Source: a virus. Taken from it: a DNA stretch of 64,000 nt. Of this stretch, positions 40,116-47,955 are shown in pieces. Numbering within the stretch: position 1 is the stretch's first letter; the number at the start of each line of letters is the position of its first letter. The position numbers were made by a program, and so were the translations under genes. The stretch lies in the IMG/VR virus record IMGVR_UViG_3300047323_000477, positions 1-64,000 of that record; one strand, 5' to 3'. The notes beneath the pieces were generated by a model. That model ran no database searches. It saw only the letters and a list, made by a program, of their open reading frames with translations, and was not told the origin of the DNA.

Positions 40116-41981
40116 GTGGGTCTCAGGCAGATCGCCATCCACGCATGGAGCTGGCTGAACTACAAGCCTGTCTACAGCGACGCGATGGGCATGCCCAACC
40201 GTCGTGCGTTCCCCGAAGCGCAGGCCATGTGGGTGCCGGCCGAGGACGAACGGCGCCTCGCCGCGTACAAGCTGCTGTCCGCCTACGACCACAACCAGGC
40301 CGCGGAGATCGCCGAGGTCGTCGACGGCCCGAACGCCCGCGACCGGCGCGAGTTCGGGGACCCGTCGATGTTCATCGACACCCTCGTATCGAACGTGCTG
40401 GGCCGCGAGCAGAAGATCGTGGTCCCCGGTGCGGAGCAGACCGGAACGGTACAGAACGGGACTGTGTCAGCCGCAGCTGCGGAACGCGTCCAGGAACTCC
40501 TGCGCGACTGGGCCAAGGCCGAACTGCTGCCCATGCGTCTGCAGCAGTGCGAGCGGAAGACCGTTGCACTCGGGGACGGCGTGTACCGCATGGCGTGGGA
40601 TCCGGCGAAGCGCCGCCCGACCCTGCGCGTCACCGACCCCGGGTTCTACTTCCCCGTCATCGGGGAGGACGACGACGGTGGGGAGTACCCGCGCCGTGTT
40701 CACTTCGCCTGGGAACTTCCCGCGGATCCCAAGCGGGACCTCAAGGCCCGGTTGCGGCGCATCACGTACGAGCTGGACTGGATTCGGCCGCTGACCGTGA
40801 CCGGGGTCGACGAGACCGGTACCCGTGCGGTCCGCGCCTTTCCTCCCGCCCCCGTGGTGGAGGGCGAAGACGGGACGGAGCCCGCAGCGCCCGTGCTGAC
40901 GGCCGGCGACACCATCGAACCCGTCACCGGGGCCATCGCCCGCCAGTACGCGTGGAACGACGAACCCTCCTACTTCACCTGCTACCTCACCGACGCCACC
41001 TGGGTCATCGGCGACCTCAAAGGCCCTGTCGACGTCGACTCCCTGCCCCTCGCCAGTGCCACCTATGCCACCCGGTCGGACGGTGAGGTCCTCGACCACC
41101 TCGACCTCCTCATCGACTTCATCCCGGTCATCCACGTCCCGAACACGGTGCCGCCGGCAGAGGAGCACTGGGGGCAGTCCAGCCTCGCGAAGGCCCTGCA
41201 GGTCTTCGACGAGCTCGCCGGGTCAGACACCGACTCCGCCCGCGCGTCCGCAACCACCGGACTGCCCATGCTCGCCGTGTCCGGTGTCACCGACTCCCGG
41301 CAGGAGCTGGCCGCCGGACCGGGCATGGTCTTCAAGCTCGGCGAGACCGGCCGCCTGACCGCCGTCGACACTTCCACGGCCCTGGCAGAACTCCGCAACC
41401 ATGTTGCCGACCTGAAGGACCGGGCCTCCAACATCGTGCGGCTGCCCGCCGTATCCCTGGGCACTCTCAGCCCGTCCGAGGTGCCGTCCGGGTTCGCCAT
41501 GCAGGTCTCCCTGGGCCCCCTCGACTCCCTCATCGGCAGCATGCGCCTGGCCCGCGAACACAAGGAACGACTCCTCCTGAAGTTCGTCCAGCGTCTCTAC
41601 CTGGCAGGCCAGCACGACGACTGGGCCGGGATCACCCCGCAGGACGCCGAACTCGTCCGTGGCCCGTACACCCCCACCGACAAGGCCGCCGTTTTGGAGC
41701 AGGTCGCCAACGGTGTCCCCAAGGGCGTCATCTCCCTCGAGACCGGGGTGCGGATGCTCGCCGACGCCGGGTTCCCCATCGACGACATCGAGCAGGAGAT
41801 CGAACTCATCCAGTCCCGGGCGTTCGAGCAGGCCCGGTTCCTTGCCGACGCCCTCGGCAACCCCGACGAAGTCGCTTCCTTCCTCGGCCGTCAGGCCCCG
41901 GAAAACCCGGAGCCTCCCGTGCCGAACCTGCCGCCTGCCGCGGCCGACGACACTGTTCAGAACCTCCTGGAACAGGGGTAG
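40116..41981 (+). CDS. Portal protein
   Basis: A 621-residue protein from GTG 40116 (GAGGGG upstream). Length, position after terL and landmarks (FIDTLVSNVLGREQKIVVPG, YRMAWDPAKRRPTLRVTDPG, SNIVRLPAVSLGTLSPSEVP) match SPP1-like/HK97-like siphoviral portals. It forms the dodecameric ring through which DNA enters. The C-terminal ~50 residues are Pro/Glu-rich. Complete. Confidence 0.9.
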   Translation: MGLRQIAIHAWSWLNYKPVYSDAMGMPNRRAFPEAQAMWVPAEDERRLAAYKLLSAYDHNQAAEIAEVVDGPNARDRREFGDPSMFIDTLVSNVLGREQKIVVPGAEQTGTVQNGTVSAAAAERVQELLRDWAKAELLPMRLQQCERKTVALGDGVYRMAWDPAKRRPTLRVTDPGFYFPVIGEDDDGGEYPRRVHFAWELPADPKRDLKARLRRITYELDWIRPLTVTGVDETGTRAVRAFPPAPVVEGEDGTEPAAPVLTAGDTIEPVTGAIARQYAWNDEPSYFTCYLTDATWVIGDLKGPVDVDSLPLASATYATRSDGEVLDHLDLLIDFIPVIHVPNTVPPAEEHWGQSSLAKALQVFDELAGSDTDSARASATTGLPMLAVSGVTDSRQELAAGPGMVFKLGETGRLTAVDTSTALAELRNHVADLKDRASNIVRLPAVSLGTLSPSEVPSGFAMQVSLGPLDSLIGSMRLAREHKERLLLKFVQRLYLAGQHDDWAGITPQDAELVRGPYTPTDKAAVLEQVANGVPKGVISLETGVRMLADAGFPIDDIEQEIELIQSRAFEQARFLADALGNPDEVASFLGRQAPENPEPPVPNLPPAAADDTVQNLLEQG

Positions 41982-42029
41982 CAGGGGAGCAGGGGGAACG
42001 AATGACCCGAGCCGTGCTTTCCTTGATCT

Positions 42030-42044
42030 CAGGCGCGGGGCCTG
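42030..42044 (+). repeat. Late-gene leader motif, copy C
   Basis: CAGGCGCGGGGCCTG, identical to 37965-37979, 26 bases before the scaffold gene start and preceded by TTGATCT. See also the related arm at 40086-40099. Confidence 0.55.
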
Positions 42045-42070
42045 GAACAAGTTCGGGAGGACTTGCGCTT

Positions 42071-42823
42071 ATGCGTCGCCCCACGCAGCACCACACCACC
42101 CCCGCCAGCACGGTGTGGGCGCACCCCTACACAGGTGTCGCCAGCCTCGGCGTGTTCTACAACGACGGTGGTGCCGGAGACGCCAGCGACTCAGCCAGTA
42201 CGGATGGCCAGGCTCCGAAGCCCGCCCCGCCCGCGCAGCGCACCTTCACGCAGGCCGAAGTCGAAGCGCTCGCCGCGAAGGAAAAGGCCCAGGGGAAGCG
42301 CAGCGCCGCCAAGGAGTTCGCGGAGCAGCACGGGTTCACCACCATCGAGGACGCCGCGACTTTCATCGCCGCCGCCCGCAAGGCACAGGAAGACGCACTC
42401 TCCGAGCAGGAGAAGCAGGCCCGCCAGGTCGCAGAGGAACGCAAGACACTCGAAGCCGACCGGGCCGCCCTGGCCGCGGAACGTCGAACCGTAAGCCTCG
42501 AGCAGGCCCTGACCCGGCTCGGCGCCATCGACACCGACGACGCACCGAACCTGCAGGACGCCATGGCGCTCCTGGAGCGCGAGCTCCGCACCACCCCGGA
42601 CGCCGACACCGACGCCATCACGGCAGCAGCCGAGCGGATCAAGACGAGGCGGCCGGCGTTCTTCGGAGCCACCCAGCCCGCTGACTCCGCCGTCACGCAG
42701 CTCCCCCCGGCTCCCGGCGGTGCACCCGCAGGCGGCCCCCCGGCACGACAGGCACCCACCGGCAAGCCCGGCGACCGAGGCCGCGAAATGGCCCGCCTCC
42801 GCGGCCACAAGCCCGCCGCCTGA
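42071..42823 (+). CDS. Capsid scaffolding protein
   Basis: A 250-residue protein. ATG 42071 is chosen because GGAGG lies about ten bases upstream and the leader motif lies just before it. Long charged coiled coil (about 55-150: VEALAAKEKAQGKRSAAKEF, EKQARQVAEERKTLEADRAA) with a basic, Pro-rich C terminus. This architecture between portal and major capsid genes is typical of siphoviral scaffolds. Confidence 0.85.
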   Translation: MRRPTQHHTTPASTVWAHPYTGVASLGVFYNDGGAGDASDSASTDGQAPKPAPPAQRTFTQAEVEALAAKEKAQGKRSAAKEFAEQHGFTTIEDAATFIAAARKAQEDALSEQEKQARQVAEERKTLEADRAALAAERRTVSLEQALTRLGAIDTDDAPNLQDAMALLERELRTTPDADTDAITAAAERIKTRRPAFFGATQPADSAVTQLPPAPGGAPAGGPPARQAPTGKPGDRGREMARLRGHKPAA

Positions 42824-42931
42824 ACCACAGACTTCCCGGCCACGGCCGGGGTTGGGACCACGCCCTCTCCTCGTGGACGCACACCCCCAGGGGTGCAGCT
42901 GTCACCGCCGTTTTCATGAGGAGAGGCAGTC

Positions 42932-43684
42932 GTGAACGACTTCCAGCCCTACTCCTACACGGACAGCGTCACCGCCGACCGGCCGTGGCTCGCGTCCCTG
43001 GTAGGAGTCCAGGACACCAACACCATCACCCTCGACCTGAGCAAGTTCGTCGCGGGCACCCACTACGTCGTCTCGGCGAACCCGCTGCTTCAGGGCCGCA
43101 CGGTCATGAAGTCCGGCATCCCGCTCGGCAAGGTCGCCGCCTCTGGGCTGTACGCCCCTTACGGTGGCACGACCAGCGAGCTGCAGACCGTCACCGTCAC
43201 CGGCACCCCGACGGGCGGCACGTACACGCTGACGTTCTCCGGGCAGACCACCGCAGGCATCCCGTTCAACGCCACCGCGGCACAGGTGAAGACGGCCCTC
43301 GAGGCCCTGTCGAACATCAACCCCGGTGACGTCGTCGTCGCAGGCGGCCCGCACCCGGGCACCGCAGTGACCGTGACGTTCTCCGGGCAGTACGCCGGCG
43401 ACAACGTCGCCCAGATGACCGCCTCCGGGGCCGGCCTCACCGGCGGAACCACCCCCGCCGTTGCCGTCGCCACCACCACCGCGGGCGGCACCGACCTGGC
43501 CACCGACGGCACGCAGATCTTCGCAGGCTTCCTCGTCTCCGAGATCAGCTTCAACCCTGGCTCGACCAAGGCGGCCGGAGCCCTGCTGTGGCGCGGCGAA
43601 GTGTTCGCCTCCAAGCTCCCCGTTTCCTTCGACCCGGCCAACGTCACCGCGACGGCGCCCGGCGTCAGCGTCCACTACCGGTAA
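42932..43684 (+). CDS. Head decoration protein with inserted beta domain
   Basis: A 250-residue protein from GTG 42932. The ends (DSVTADRPWLASLVGVQDTN, then GFLVSEISFNP...GALLWRGEVFASKLP) resemble capsid decoration proteins encoded just before major capsid genes. Residues about 85-185 form a separate beta-sandwich-like insert (TYTLTFSGQTTAGIPFNATA, QVKTALEALSNI, VTVTFSGQYAGDNV), a domain seen in several actinophage structural proteins. It is likely displayed on the capsid surface. Confidence 0.78.
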   Translation: MNDFQPYSYTDSVTADRPWLASLVGVQDTNTITLDLSKFVAGTHYVVSANPLLQGRTVMKSGIPLGKVAASGLYAPYGGTTSELQTVTVTGTPTGGTYTLTFSGQTTAGIPFNATAAQVKTALEALSNINPGDVVVAGGPHPGTAVTVTFSGQYAGDNVAQMTASGAGLTGGTTPAVAVATTTAGGTDLATDGTQIFAGFLVSEISFNPGSTKAAGALLWRGEVFASKLPVSFDPANVTATAPGVSVHYR

Positions 43685-43699
43685 GAGGAGGAGAACACC

Positions 43700-44752
43700 A
43701 TGGAGGCTCTTGAGCTCCTCCTGCGGGACACCAACGACACCGACATGACGGTGTTTGCCCGTTCGATGGACACCCCCGCGAACTACCGGCTCACCCAGGA
43801 AGTTCTGCCCGAGAAGCAGATCCAGGGAGTCCGGTTCCGCACCACGTCCGCGAAGCGACGCGTCAACGCCGCGAAGTTCCGCGCCTACGACGCCCCCACT
43901 GCCATGGCGAAGCGCCAGGCCGAGCGCGTCGTGAACGAGGGCATGCTGCCCGCCCTGGGCCAGACCCTCCCCGTCTCCGAGATGGACCAGATCCTTCTCG
44001 ACGTCGGCCACGGCCTGGACACCCAGCAGTACATCGACCTGCTGTACTCGGACGTCGAGCGGCATGTCGAGTCCATCAAGACCGCCCAGGAACTCGCCGC
44101 CGGCCAGCTCCTGGCCACCGGTTCGGTCAACCTTCCGGGCCTCGGCCTCGACGTCGACTGGAACGTTCCGGCGGCGAACATGCCGACCGCAGCGATCCTG
44201 TGGGACGACCCGGACGCCACCCCGCTGTCCGACGAGCGGGCGTGGATCGACTACCTGATCGACAGTGGGGCGCCCATGCCGCGCGAGGTCATCACCTCCC
44301 GCCGTGCGCGTGCCCTCCTCGCGTCGAACGCCGAGTACCGGGCCGCGTTCTACGGGTCCTCCACGGTCGGAGGAACGCCGACGGCGACGCTGAACCCCGA
44401 CGACGTCAACACCGTGCGCGCCCGCTACGGGCTCCCACCGATCGTCACCTACGACGTCCAGGTGTGGAACGACGACGTCTACCAGCGTGTCCTCCCGGAC
44501 AACAAGTGGATCATGATTCCGGATGTTCCGGCCTCCGAGTGGGCCCAGACCCAGTACGGGGTCACCCGCGAAGCCGCGAAGTTCACCTCCGGCACCAACC
44601 CGGCGCTCACCCGCGAAGAGGCCCCCGGCATCGTCGTCGTCTCCCACGTCGACGACAACCCGGTCCAGATCTACACCCGCGGCGCAGCGATCGGCATGCC
44701 CGTCCTGTACGTCCCGGACATCCACATCTCTGCGACCGTCCTCGGGGCGTGA
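43700..44752 (+). CDS. Major capsid protein
   Basis: A 350-residue protein with GAGGAGGAGA upstream of ATG 43700. It is of major-capsid-protein-E type (lambda E-like, HK97 fold): FRTTSAKRRVNAAKFRAYDA near the N terminus, DQILLDVGHG, and a conserved end TREEAPGIVVVSHVDDNPVQ then VLYVPDIHISATVL. Position after scaffold and decoration genes agrees. Complete. Confidence 0.9.
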   Translation: MEALELLLRDTNDTDMTVFARSMDTPANYRLTQEVLPEKQIQGVRFRTTSAKRRVNAAKFRAYDAPTAMAKRQAERVVNEGMLPALGQTLPVSEMDQILLDVGHGLDTQQYIDLLYSDVERHVESIKTAQELAAGQLLATGSVNLPGLGLDVDWNVPAANMPTAAILWDDPDATPLSDERAWIDYLIDSGAPMPREVITSRRARALLASNAEYRAAFYGSSTVGGTPTATLNPDDVNTVRARYGLPPIVTYDVQVWNDDVYQRVLPDNKWIMIPDVPASEWAQTQYGVTREAAKFTSGTNPALTREEAPGIVVVSHVDDNPVQIYTRGAAIGMPVLYVPDIHISATVLGA

Positions 44753-45048
44753 CCGCCATGGCCAAGCTCAGCAAGGCCGTGTACGTCCGCGACCCGGACC
44801 GCCACCGCACCGTCCTCCTCAAGCCGGGGGAGGAGCCGGAGCAGCGCCTCGCCGCTCTGGTCACCAACCCCGACTGCTGGGAGGACGGCAAGGTGCCGGC
44901 CGCACAGGAAAGCGTCACCCGCAAGTCCGAGGACGTTGCCCCCGACAAGGGCGACGACACCGAGGACACCAAGCCGGCCGCCCGTAAGGCGGCCCGTAAG
45001 CCGGCCCGGGGCCGGACGACCGCCGCTGAGGGCACCGGCGGTCAGTAA
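44749..45048 (+). CDS. Small head-completion-region protein
   Basis: A 99-residue protein from GTG 44749, overlapping the capsid stop; ATG 44758 is an alternative start. N-terminal beta segment (KAVYVRDPDRHRTVLLKPGE) and a Lys/Arg/Ala-rich tail (KPAARKAARKPARGRTTAAE). Phages of this type commonly encode a short protein here between capsid and connector genes. Its function is not established. Confidence 0.68.
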   Translation: MTAMAKLSKAVYVRDPDRHRTVLLKPGEEPEQRLAALVTNPDCWEDGKVPAAQESVTRKSEDVAPDKGDDTEDTKPAARKAARKPARGRTTAAEGTGGQ

Positions 45049-45053
45049 GCGGA

Positions 45054-45097
45054 GTGTGGGCCCGACCCCCTGGTGGGGCGCCAGGCCGGGCCCACAC
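45054..45097 (+). terminator. Hairpin after the capsid operon
   Basis: Arms GTGTGGGCCCG (45054-45064) and CGGGCCCACAC (45087-45097) pair perfectly around a 22-base loop containing a second small hairpin. No U-tract. It may lower expression beyond the highly expressed capsid gene. Confidence 0.65.
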
Positions 45098-45139
45098 CCG
45101 CCGTACCCCTTCCCACCCCACACAACTCCGGAGGACCTG

Positions 45140-45475
45140 GTGGACGCAGCCGTACGCGCCTGGCTCATCTCCCAGCTCGGCACCGACACAGACCTGCCGG
45201 ACCTCGAGCAGCGGTACACCCGGCTCGGCACCGCCCGCGCGGTAGCGCTCGAGATCCTCCGCGAACGCCTGGCCGCGCTGCTCGCCGCACCCGGCACCGT
45301 GTCCGTCTCCGGTGTCGTGTCCGTGAACTTCTCCGCGAACATCGCCGCATACGAACGGCAGATCACCAACCTCGAGTCCGGGGAACCCACCGCACCGGAT
45401 GACCCCGACGTACCGGGCGAACTCGTCGGTGACGGCTTGGAGGTCGTGTACCTCGTGGAACGGCCCCGCCGATGA
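45140..45475 (+). CDS. Head-tail connector-like protein
   Basis: A 111-residue protein from GTG 45140 with CGGAGG eight bases upstream. It begins with a helical domain (LISQLGTDTDLPDLEQRYTR, then LEILRERLAALL) and ends with an acidic linker and VVYLVERPRR. By position between capsid and MuF-like genes it resembles head-tail connector/adaptor proteins, but the sequence alone is not decisive. Confidence 0.65.
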   Translation: MDAAVRAWLISQLGTDTDLPDLEQRYTRLGTARAVALEILRERLAALLAAPGTVSVSGVVSVNFSANIAAYERQITNLESGEPTAPDDPDVPGELVGDGLEVVYLVERPRR

Positions 45476-46308
45476 CCACCCCCACCCGGCGCCGCACCCT
45501 CCGCGCCCGCCTCATGGCGTTCATCGCCGACGCCACCAGCCGCATCACCGCCGCGTGGCGAATCCTCACCAACGCCCAGAACCGGCTCCTGGACGCCCTC
45601 GCCGTCATCCGGCCCGGCCGTAGCGCCTCGGTCCGGATCCGTGCCGCGCAGCAGGTGTTCCAGCGCAGCATCGCCGACTTCAACCGGGCCGTCGGAGCGT
45701 TCACCGAACGGTGGGCCGCAACCGACCTGCCCCTCGCCTACCGCGAAGGCGCGTTCGGAATGCTCGACCGGGCCGACCGGCCACGACGCATGTGGTCCTG
45801 GACCGCCCGCCACCAGAGCGCCATCACCACCCTGTCCTCCCAGTACTACGCCGACCTCATGGGCCGCCTGCAGGAAGCGGTCCGCCGCGCCCAGACGTTC
45901 CTCCGTGCCGCCGTGGACGCCGCCCGTGTGCGCACCAGCCGGTTCGAGTACGGGTCGTTCAACCGGGACACGCTGCGCGAAGAGCACCCGCTGGGCACGG
46001 TCATCTACGCCAACGACGCCCGGCACCCCGTCGAGGCCTGGGCCAGTGCCGCCATTGCCTGGCAGGCCGTGACCACCGCCAACGCGGGCGCGGTCGCCAC
46101 CGCCTACGAGCAGCTGCAGTGCACCCAGGTCAAGGTCCGCGACGGATCTGGGTGCGGGTGGCGGAATCACGGTGACGCCGACAAGGCCGACGGCACCATC
46201 CGCGACATCGACGACGCCCTTGCCCACCCCACAGCTCACGCCCGCTGTGTCAGGGAGTTCCTCCCGCACTTCGACCGCCCTGCTCTCCCCCTCGGCGGGC
46301 TTACGTGA
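45472..46308 (+). CDS. MuF/SPP1 gp7-like minor head protein
   Basis: A 278-residue protein. Helical N-terminal two-thirds, then the MuF-type C-terminal pattern: CTQVKVRDGSGCGWRNHGDA, then RDIDDALAHPTAHARCVREF. The Cys/His cluster and the final CVREFLP motif are the usual end of this domain. Cys259 starts a 20-residue tail beginning CVREFLPHFDRPALP. A second tail of exactly 20 residues beginning CVREFLPAPERQDQN is encoded at 47058-47117, after the intein-like insertion. The TGA at 46306 overlaps a GTG opening the next frame. Minor head proteins of this type are internal capsid or assembly factors. Confidence 0.82.
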   Translation: MTTPTRRRTLRARLMAFIADATSRITAAWRILTNAQNRLLDALAVIRPGRSASVRIRAAQQVFQRSIADFNRAVGAFTERWAATDLPLAYREGAFGMLDRADRPRRMWSWTARHQSAITTLSSQYYADLMGRLQEAVRRAQTFLRAAVDAARVRTSRFEYGSFNRDTLREEHPLGTVIYANDARHPVEAWASAAIAWQAVTTANAGAVATAYEQLQCTQVKVRDGSGCGWRNHGDADKADGTIRDIDDALAHPTAHARCVREFLPHFDRPALPLGGLT

Positions 46309-47120
46309 CCGTAATCGACTACGACCTCGCGTGCGGGTTCAGGAAGTCAGGATGCCTTGTGGAGATAGCGACGCTGGGAGGACGAGGGGTAACCGTCACG
46401 CCGAATCATTCGATTATGGCGAGGCGCGGTGGGATTGCTTCGAGCGAAATCCACGAAGGCGACGATGTAGTCGTCCGCGCCACGGAATCCGCTGCCGTAT
46501 CTACTGCAACGGACTTCGATCAGGTGCCAGCCCTGATTGAGGATGTATTCGCGGCGCTTGGGGAGGTTATTCCGAGCTTGCGTTCCGTATCCTCCGCCCA
46601 GGACTTCCACGGCGACGGAGCCTTGCTCAATGGCAAGGTCGATGTTGTAGGGACCGACGGCCAGCTGGGGCGTCAAGACGAGGCCTTGGGCCGTCAACAA
46701 GGATCCAAGCTCAGCCTCAAGGTGACTGGCCGAAGCAACGCGGGCTTGCCTCTCAAGGGCGCGCCGGGCGAGCAGGTCGTCCGACTCAACCTGTCCACGT
46801 CTGGCGGCGTGAGCGGCTTCGACGTGTGCCGGGTAGCTGGTTCCCTTCCTGATAGTGATCCCGCGCTCCTGGAGACGACTGCGCAAGGTGTTGTCGCAGA
46901 TTCCGAATTCTTGCGAGAGGCTCCGTGCCGACTCCCCGTCAATGTATCGACGGACGATATCTTCAAGGTTCGGTATTTCCACTCGGCGACGGGACACGTG
47001 TATGACCTTTCGACGTCAGAGGGGGCCTATTTCGCTAATGGAATTCTAGTGCATAATTGCGTGCGAGAGTTCCTCCCTGCCCCCGAACGCCAGGACCAGA
47101 ATGTGGGAGTGAATTCATGA
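46305..47120 (+). CDS. Intein-like segment fused to a second MuF C terminus (block A not seen)
   Basis: A 271-residue frame, -1 relative to the MuF gene, from GTG 46305 (GTGA overlap). Residues 28-37 (GVTVTPNHSI) are intein block B with TxxH. The end (GHVYDLSTSEGAYFANGILV, then HN and Cys252) is a textbook intein block F/G. The sequence after the HN|C junction is the MuF tail CVREFLPAPE. Residues ~60-230 read antisense through the nuclease gene. The N-terminal block A with its nucleophile is not identifiable in frame, so splicing is doubtful unless a frameshift or trans-encoded N-intein supplies it. The stop overlaps the next ATG, as expected of the original 3' end of the MuF gene. Confidence 0.72.
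   Translation: MTVIDYDLACGFRKSGCLVEIATLGGRGVTVTPNHSIMARRGGIASSEIHEGDDVVVRATESAAVSTATDFDQVPALIEDVFAALGEVIPSLRSVSSAQDFHGDGALLNGKVDVVGTDGQLGRQDEALGRQQGSKLSLKVTGRSNAGLPLKGAPGEQVVRLNLSTSGGVSGFDVCRVAGSLPDSDPALLETTAQGVVADSEFLREAPCRLPVNVSTDDIFKVRYFHSATGHVYDLSTSEGAYFANGILVHNCVREFLPAPERQDQNVGVNS
46347..46997 (-). CDS. Vsr/DUF559-like homing endonuclease candidate, antisense inside the intein
   Basis: A 216-residue protein from minus-strand GTG 46997, with GAAAGG eight bases upstream. Residues ~10-50 form an HTH (LEDIVRRYIDGESARSLSQE, then CDNTLRSRLQERGI). Residues ~92-185 form a Vsr/DUF559-type PD-(D/E)xK nuclease fold: LTPQLAVGPYNIDLAIEQGS with Asp120, VAVEVLGGG with Glu131, REYILNQGWHLIEVR and DDYIVAFVD. 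It overlaps the intein-like frame for its whole length, codon against codon; its C terminus RHNRMIRR is the antisense of block B. Base composition is less GC-rich than the flanks. A homing role is inferred from its position in the intein. Confidence 0.8.
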   Translation of the reverse strand: MSRRRVEIPNLEDIVRRYIDGESARSLSQEFGICDNTLRSRLQERGITIRKGTSYPAHVEAAHAARRGQVESDDLLARRALERQARVASASHLEAELGSLLTAQGLVLTPQLAVGPYNIDLAIEQGSVAVEVLGGGYGTQARNNLPKRREYILNQGWHLIEVRCSRYGSGFRGADDYIVAFVDFARSNPTAPRHNRMIRRDGYPSSSQRRYLHKAS

Positions 47121-47497
47121 CCGCCCCGAGCATGGCCGACCAGCCGCACCAGATCCGCCTCACCTCCAACGGCCTGTCCGGCACCGTGGAAGTGGACGGC
47201 GCCGATATCAGCGCGCAGGTGCAGGGCTACAACCTCGAGGCCCGCGTCGGTACCGCGCCGCTCCTGGTGCTGTACGCCAGCCCCCGTGAGGGCGGTGTTG
47301 CCTTCGAAGGCCTTGCGCACGTCGCGATCGGCACCGAGCAGGACCCCGGCCCGTCGATCGCCGCGTTCCTCGCCAGCATGGACCCGGCCTCCCTCCAGCA
47401 GGCAGCCCTGAACCGCGACGACCTCGAGAACAACAAGTACGGGGTCACCCGGGCGATCCTGGCGCAGCTCGCCGACTGGGCGCAGGGGAAAGCCTGA
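47117..47497 (+). CDS. Hypothetical head-tail region protein
   Basis: A 126-residue protein. Its ATG overlaps the stop of the second MuF C terminus. It has a beta-rich first half (IRLTSNGLSGTVEVDGADIS, PLLVLYASPREGG) and a helical end (YGVTRAILAQLADWAQG). It overlaps the next gene by one base (TGATG). Proteins of this kind occur between minor head and connector genes in actinophages; the role is unknown. Confidence 0.68.
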   Translation: MTAPSMADQPHQIRLTSNGLSGTVEVDGADISAQVQGYNLEARVGTAPLLVLYASPREGGVAFEGLAHVAIGTEQDPGPSIAAFLASMDPASLQQAALNRDDLENNKYGVTRAILAQLADWAQGKA

Positions 47498-47955
47498 TGG
47501 CCGGCCTCGACCAGGCGCTCGCCGGCGTCACGCGGTGGATCGGGAACTATCTCCTGATCGACACCGTGCGCATCACCCTGCCCGCCACCGGCGAGCCCGT
47601 CCTGAACACGGGGACCGGGCAGCTCGAGTACCCGGAGGGCGACGTGCTGTACGAGGGCCCCGGCGCGGTGGTCCCGTCCAGCGGCACCACGGAACGGGCA
47701 GCGATCCAGGATGCTGTCCAGCCGTGGACGCAGCAGGCCAAGCTCTCCTACTTCCTCCTGACCCCTCTGACGGCACCTGTCCCGCCGGAGAACGCGGTGG
47801 CGTCCGTGGTCGGTGTCCACGACCCCGCCCGCACCGCGCTCATCGGCCGGACGTGGACGTGCGCCGGGCCGGGCATGGCCAGCACCGTCGAAGTCGTCCG
47901 CAAGACCCCGCTCGACCAGAACACGCTGCCATCGGACGCAGGCGGTGCGCCGTGA
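47497..47955 (+). CDS. Head-tail adaptor (DUF6093-like)
   Basis: A 152-residue protein (GLDQALAGVTRWIGNYLLID, then TVRITLP...YEGPGAVVPSSG). The layout matches DUF6093 proteins found in the connector position of Streptomyces phages; the family name is from memory. It probably bridges portal and tail. It overlaps the next GTG by four bases. Confidence 0.75.
   Translation: MAGLDQALAGVTRWIGNYLLIDTVRITLPATGEPVLNTGTGQLEYPEGDVLYEGPGAVVPSSGTTERAAIQDAVQPWTQQAKLSYFLLTPLTAPVPPENAVASVVGVHDPARTALIGRTWTCAGPGMASTVEVVRKTPLDQNTLPSDAGGAP

Noticed and set aside
38426-44725. Long minus-strand open frames opposite terL and the capsid genes
   Set aside because: They mirror clearly recognised structural genes and have no ribosome binding sites or family motifs. 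The antisense nuclease at 46347 differs because its own sequence shows HTH and nuclease motifs.
46283-46291. C-rich run (CTCTCCCCC) as a programmed -1 frameshift joining MuF to the intein frame
   Set aside because: It is not a standard X-XXY-YYZ heptamer and no clear downstream stimulator was seen. Even after a shift, no recognisable intein block A appears. It is left as a weak alternative only.
46202-46330. Intein block A in the third reading frame (AVSGSSSRTSTALL...)
   Set aside because: It would need a two-base insertion and another shift, whereas the MuF frame there is clearly homologous to the second C-extein.
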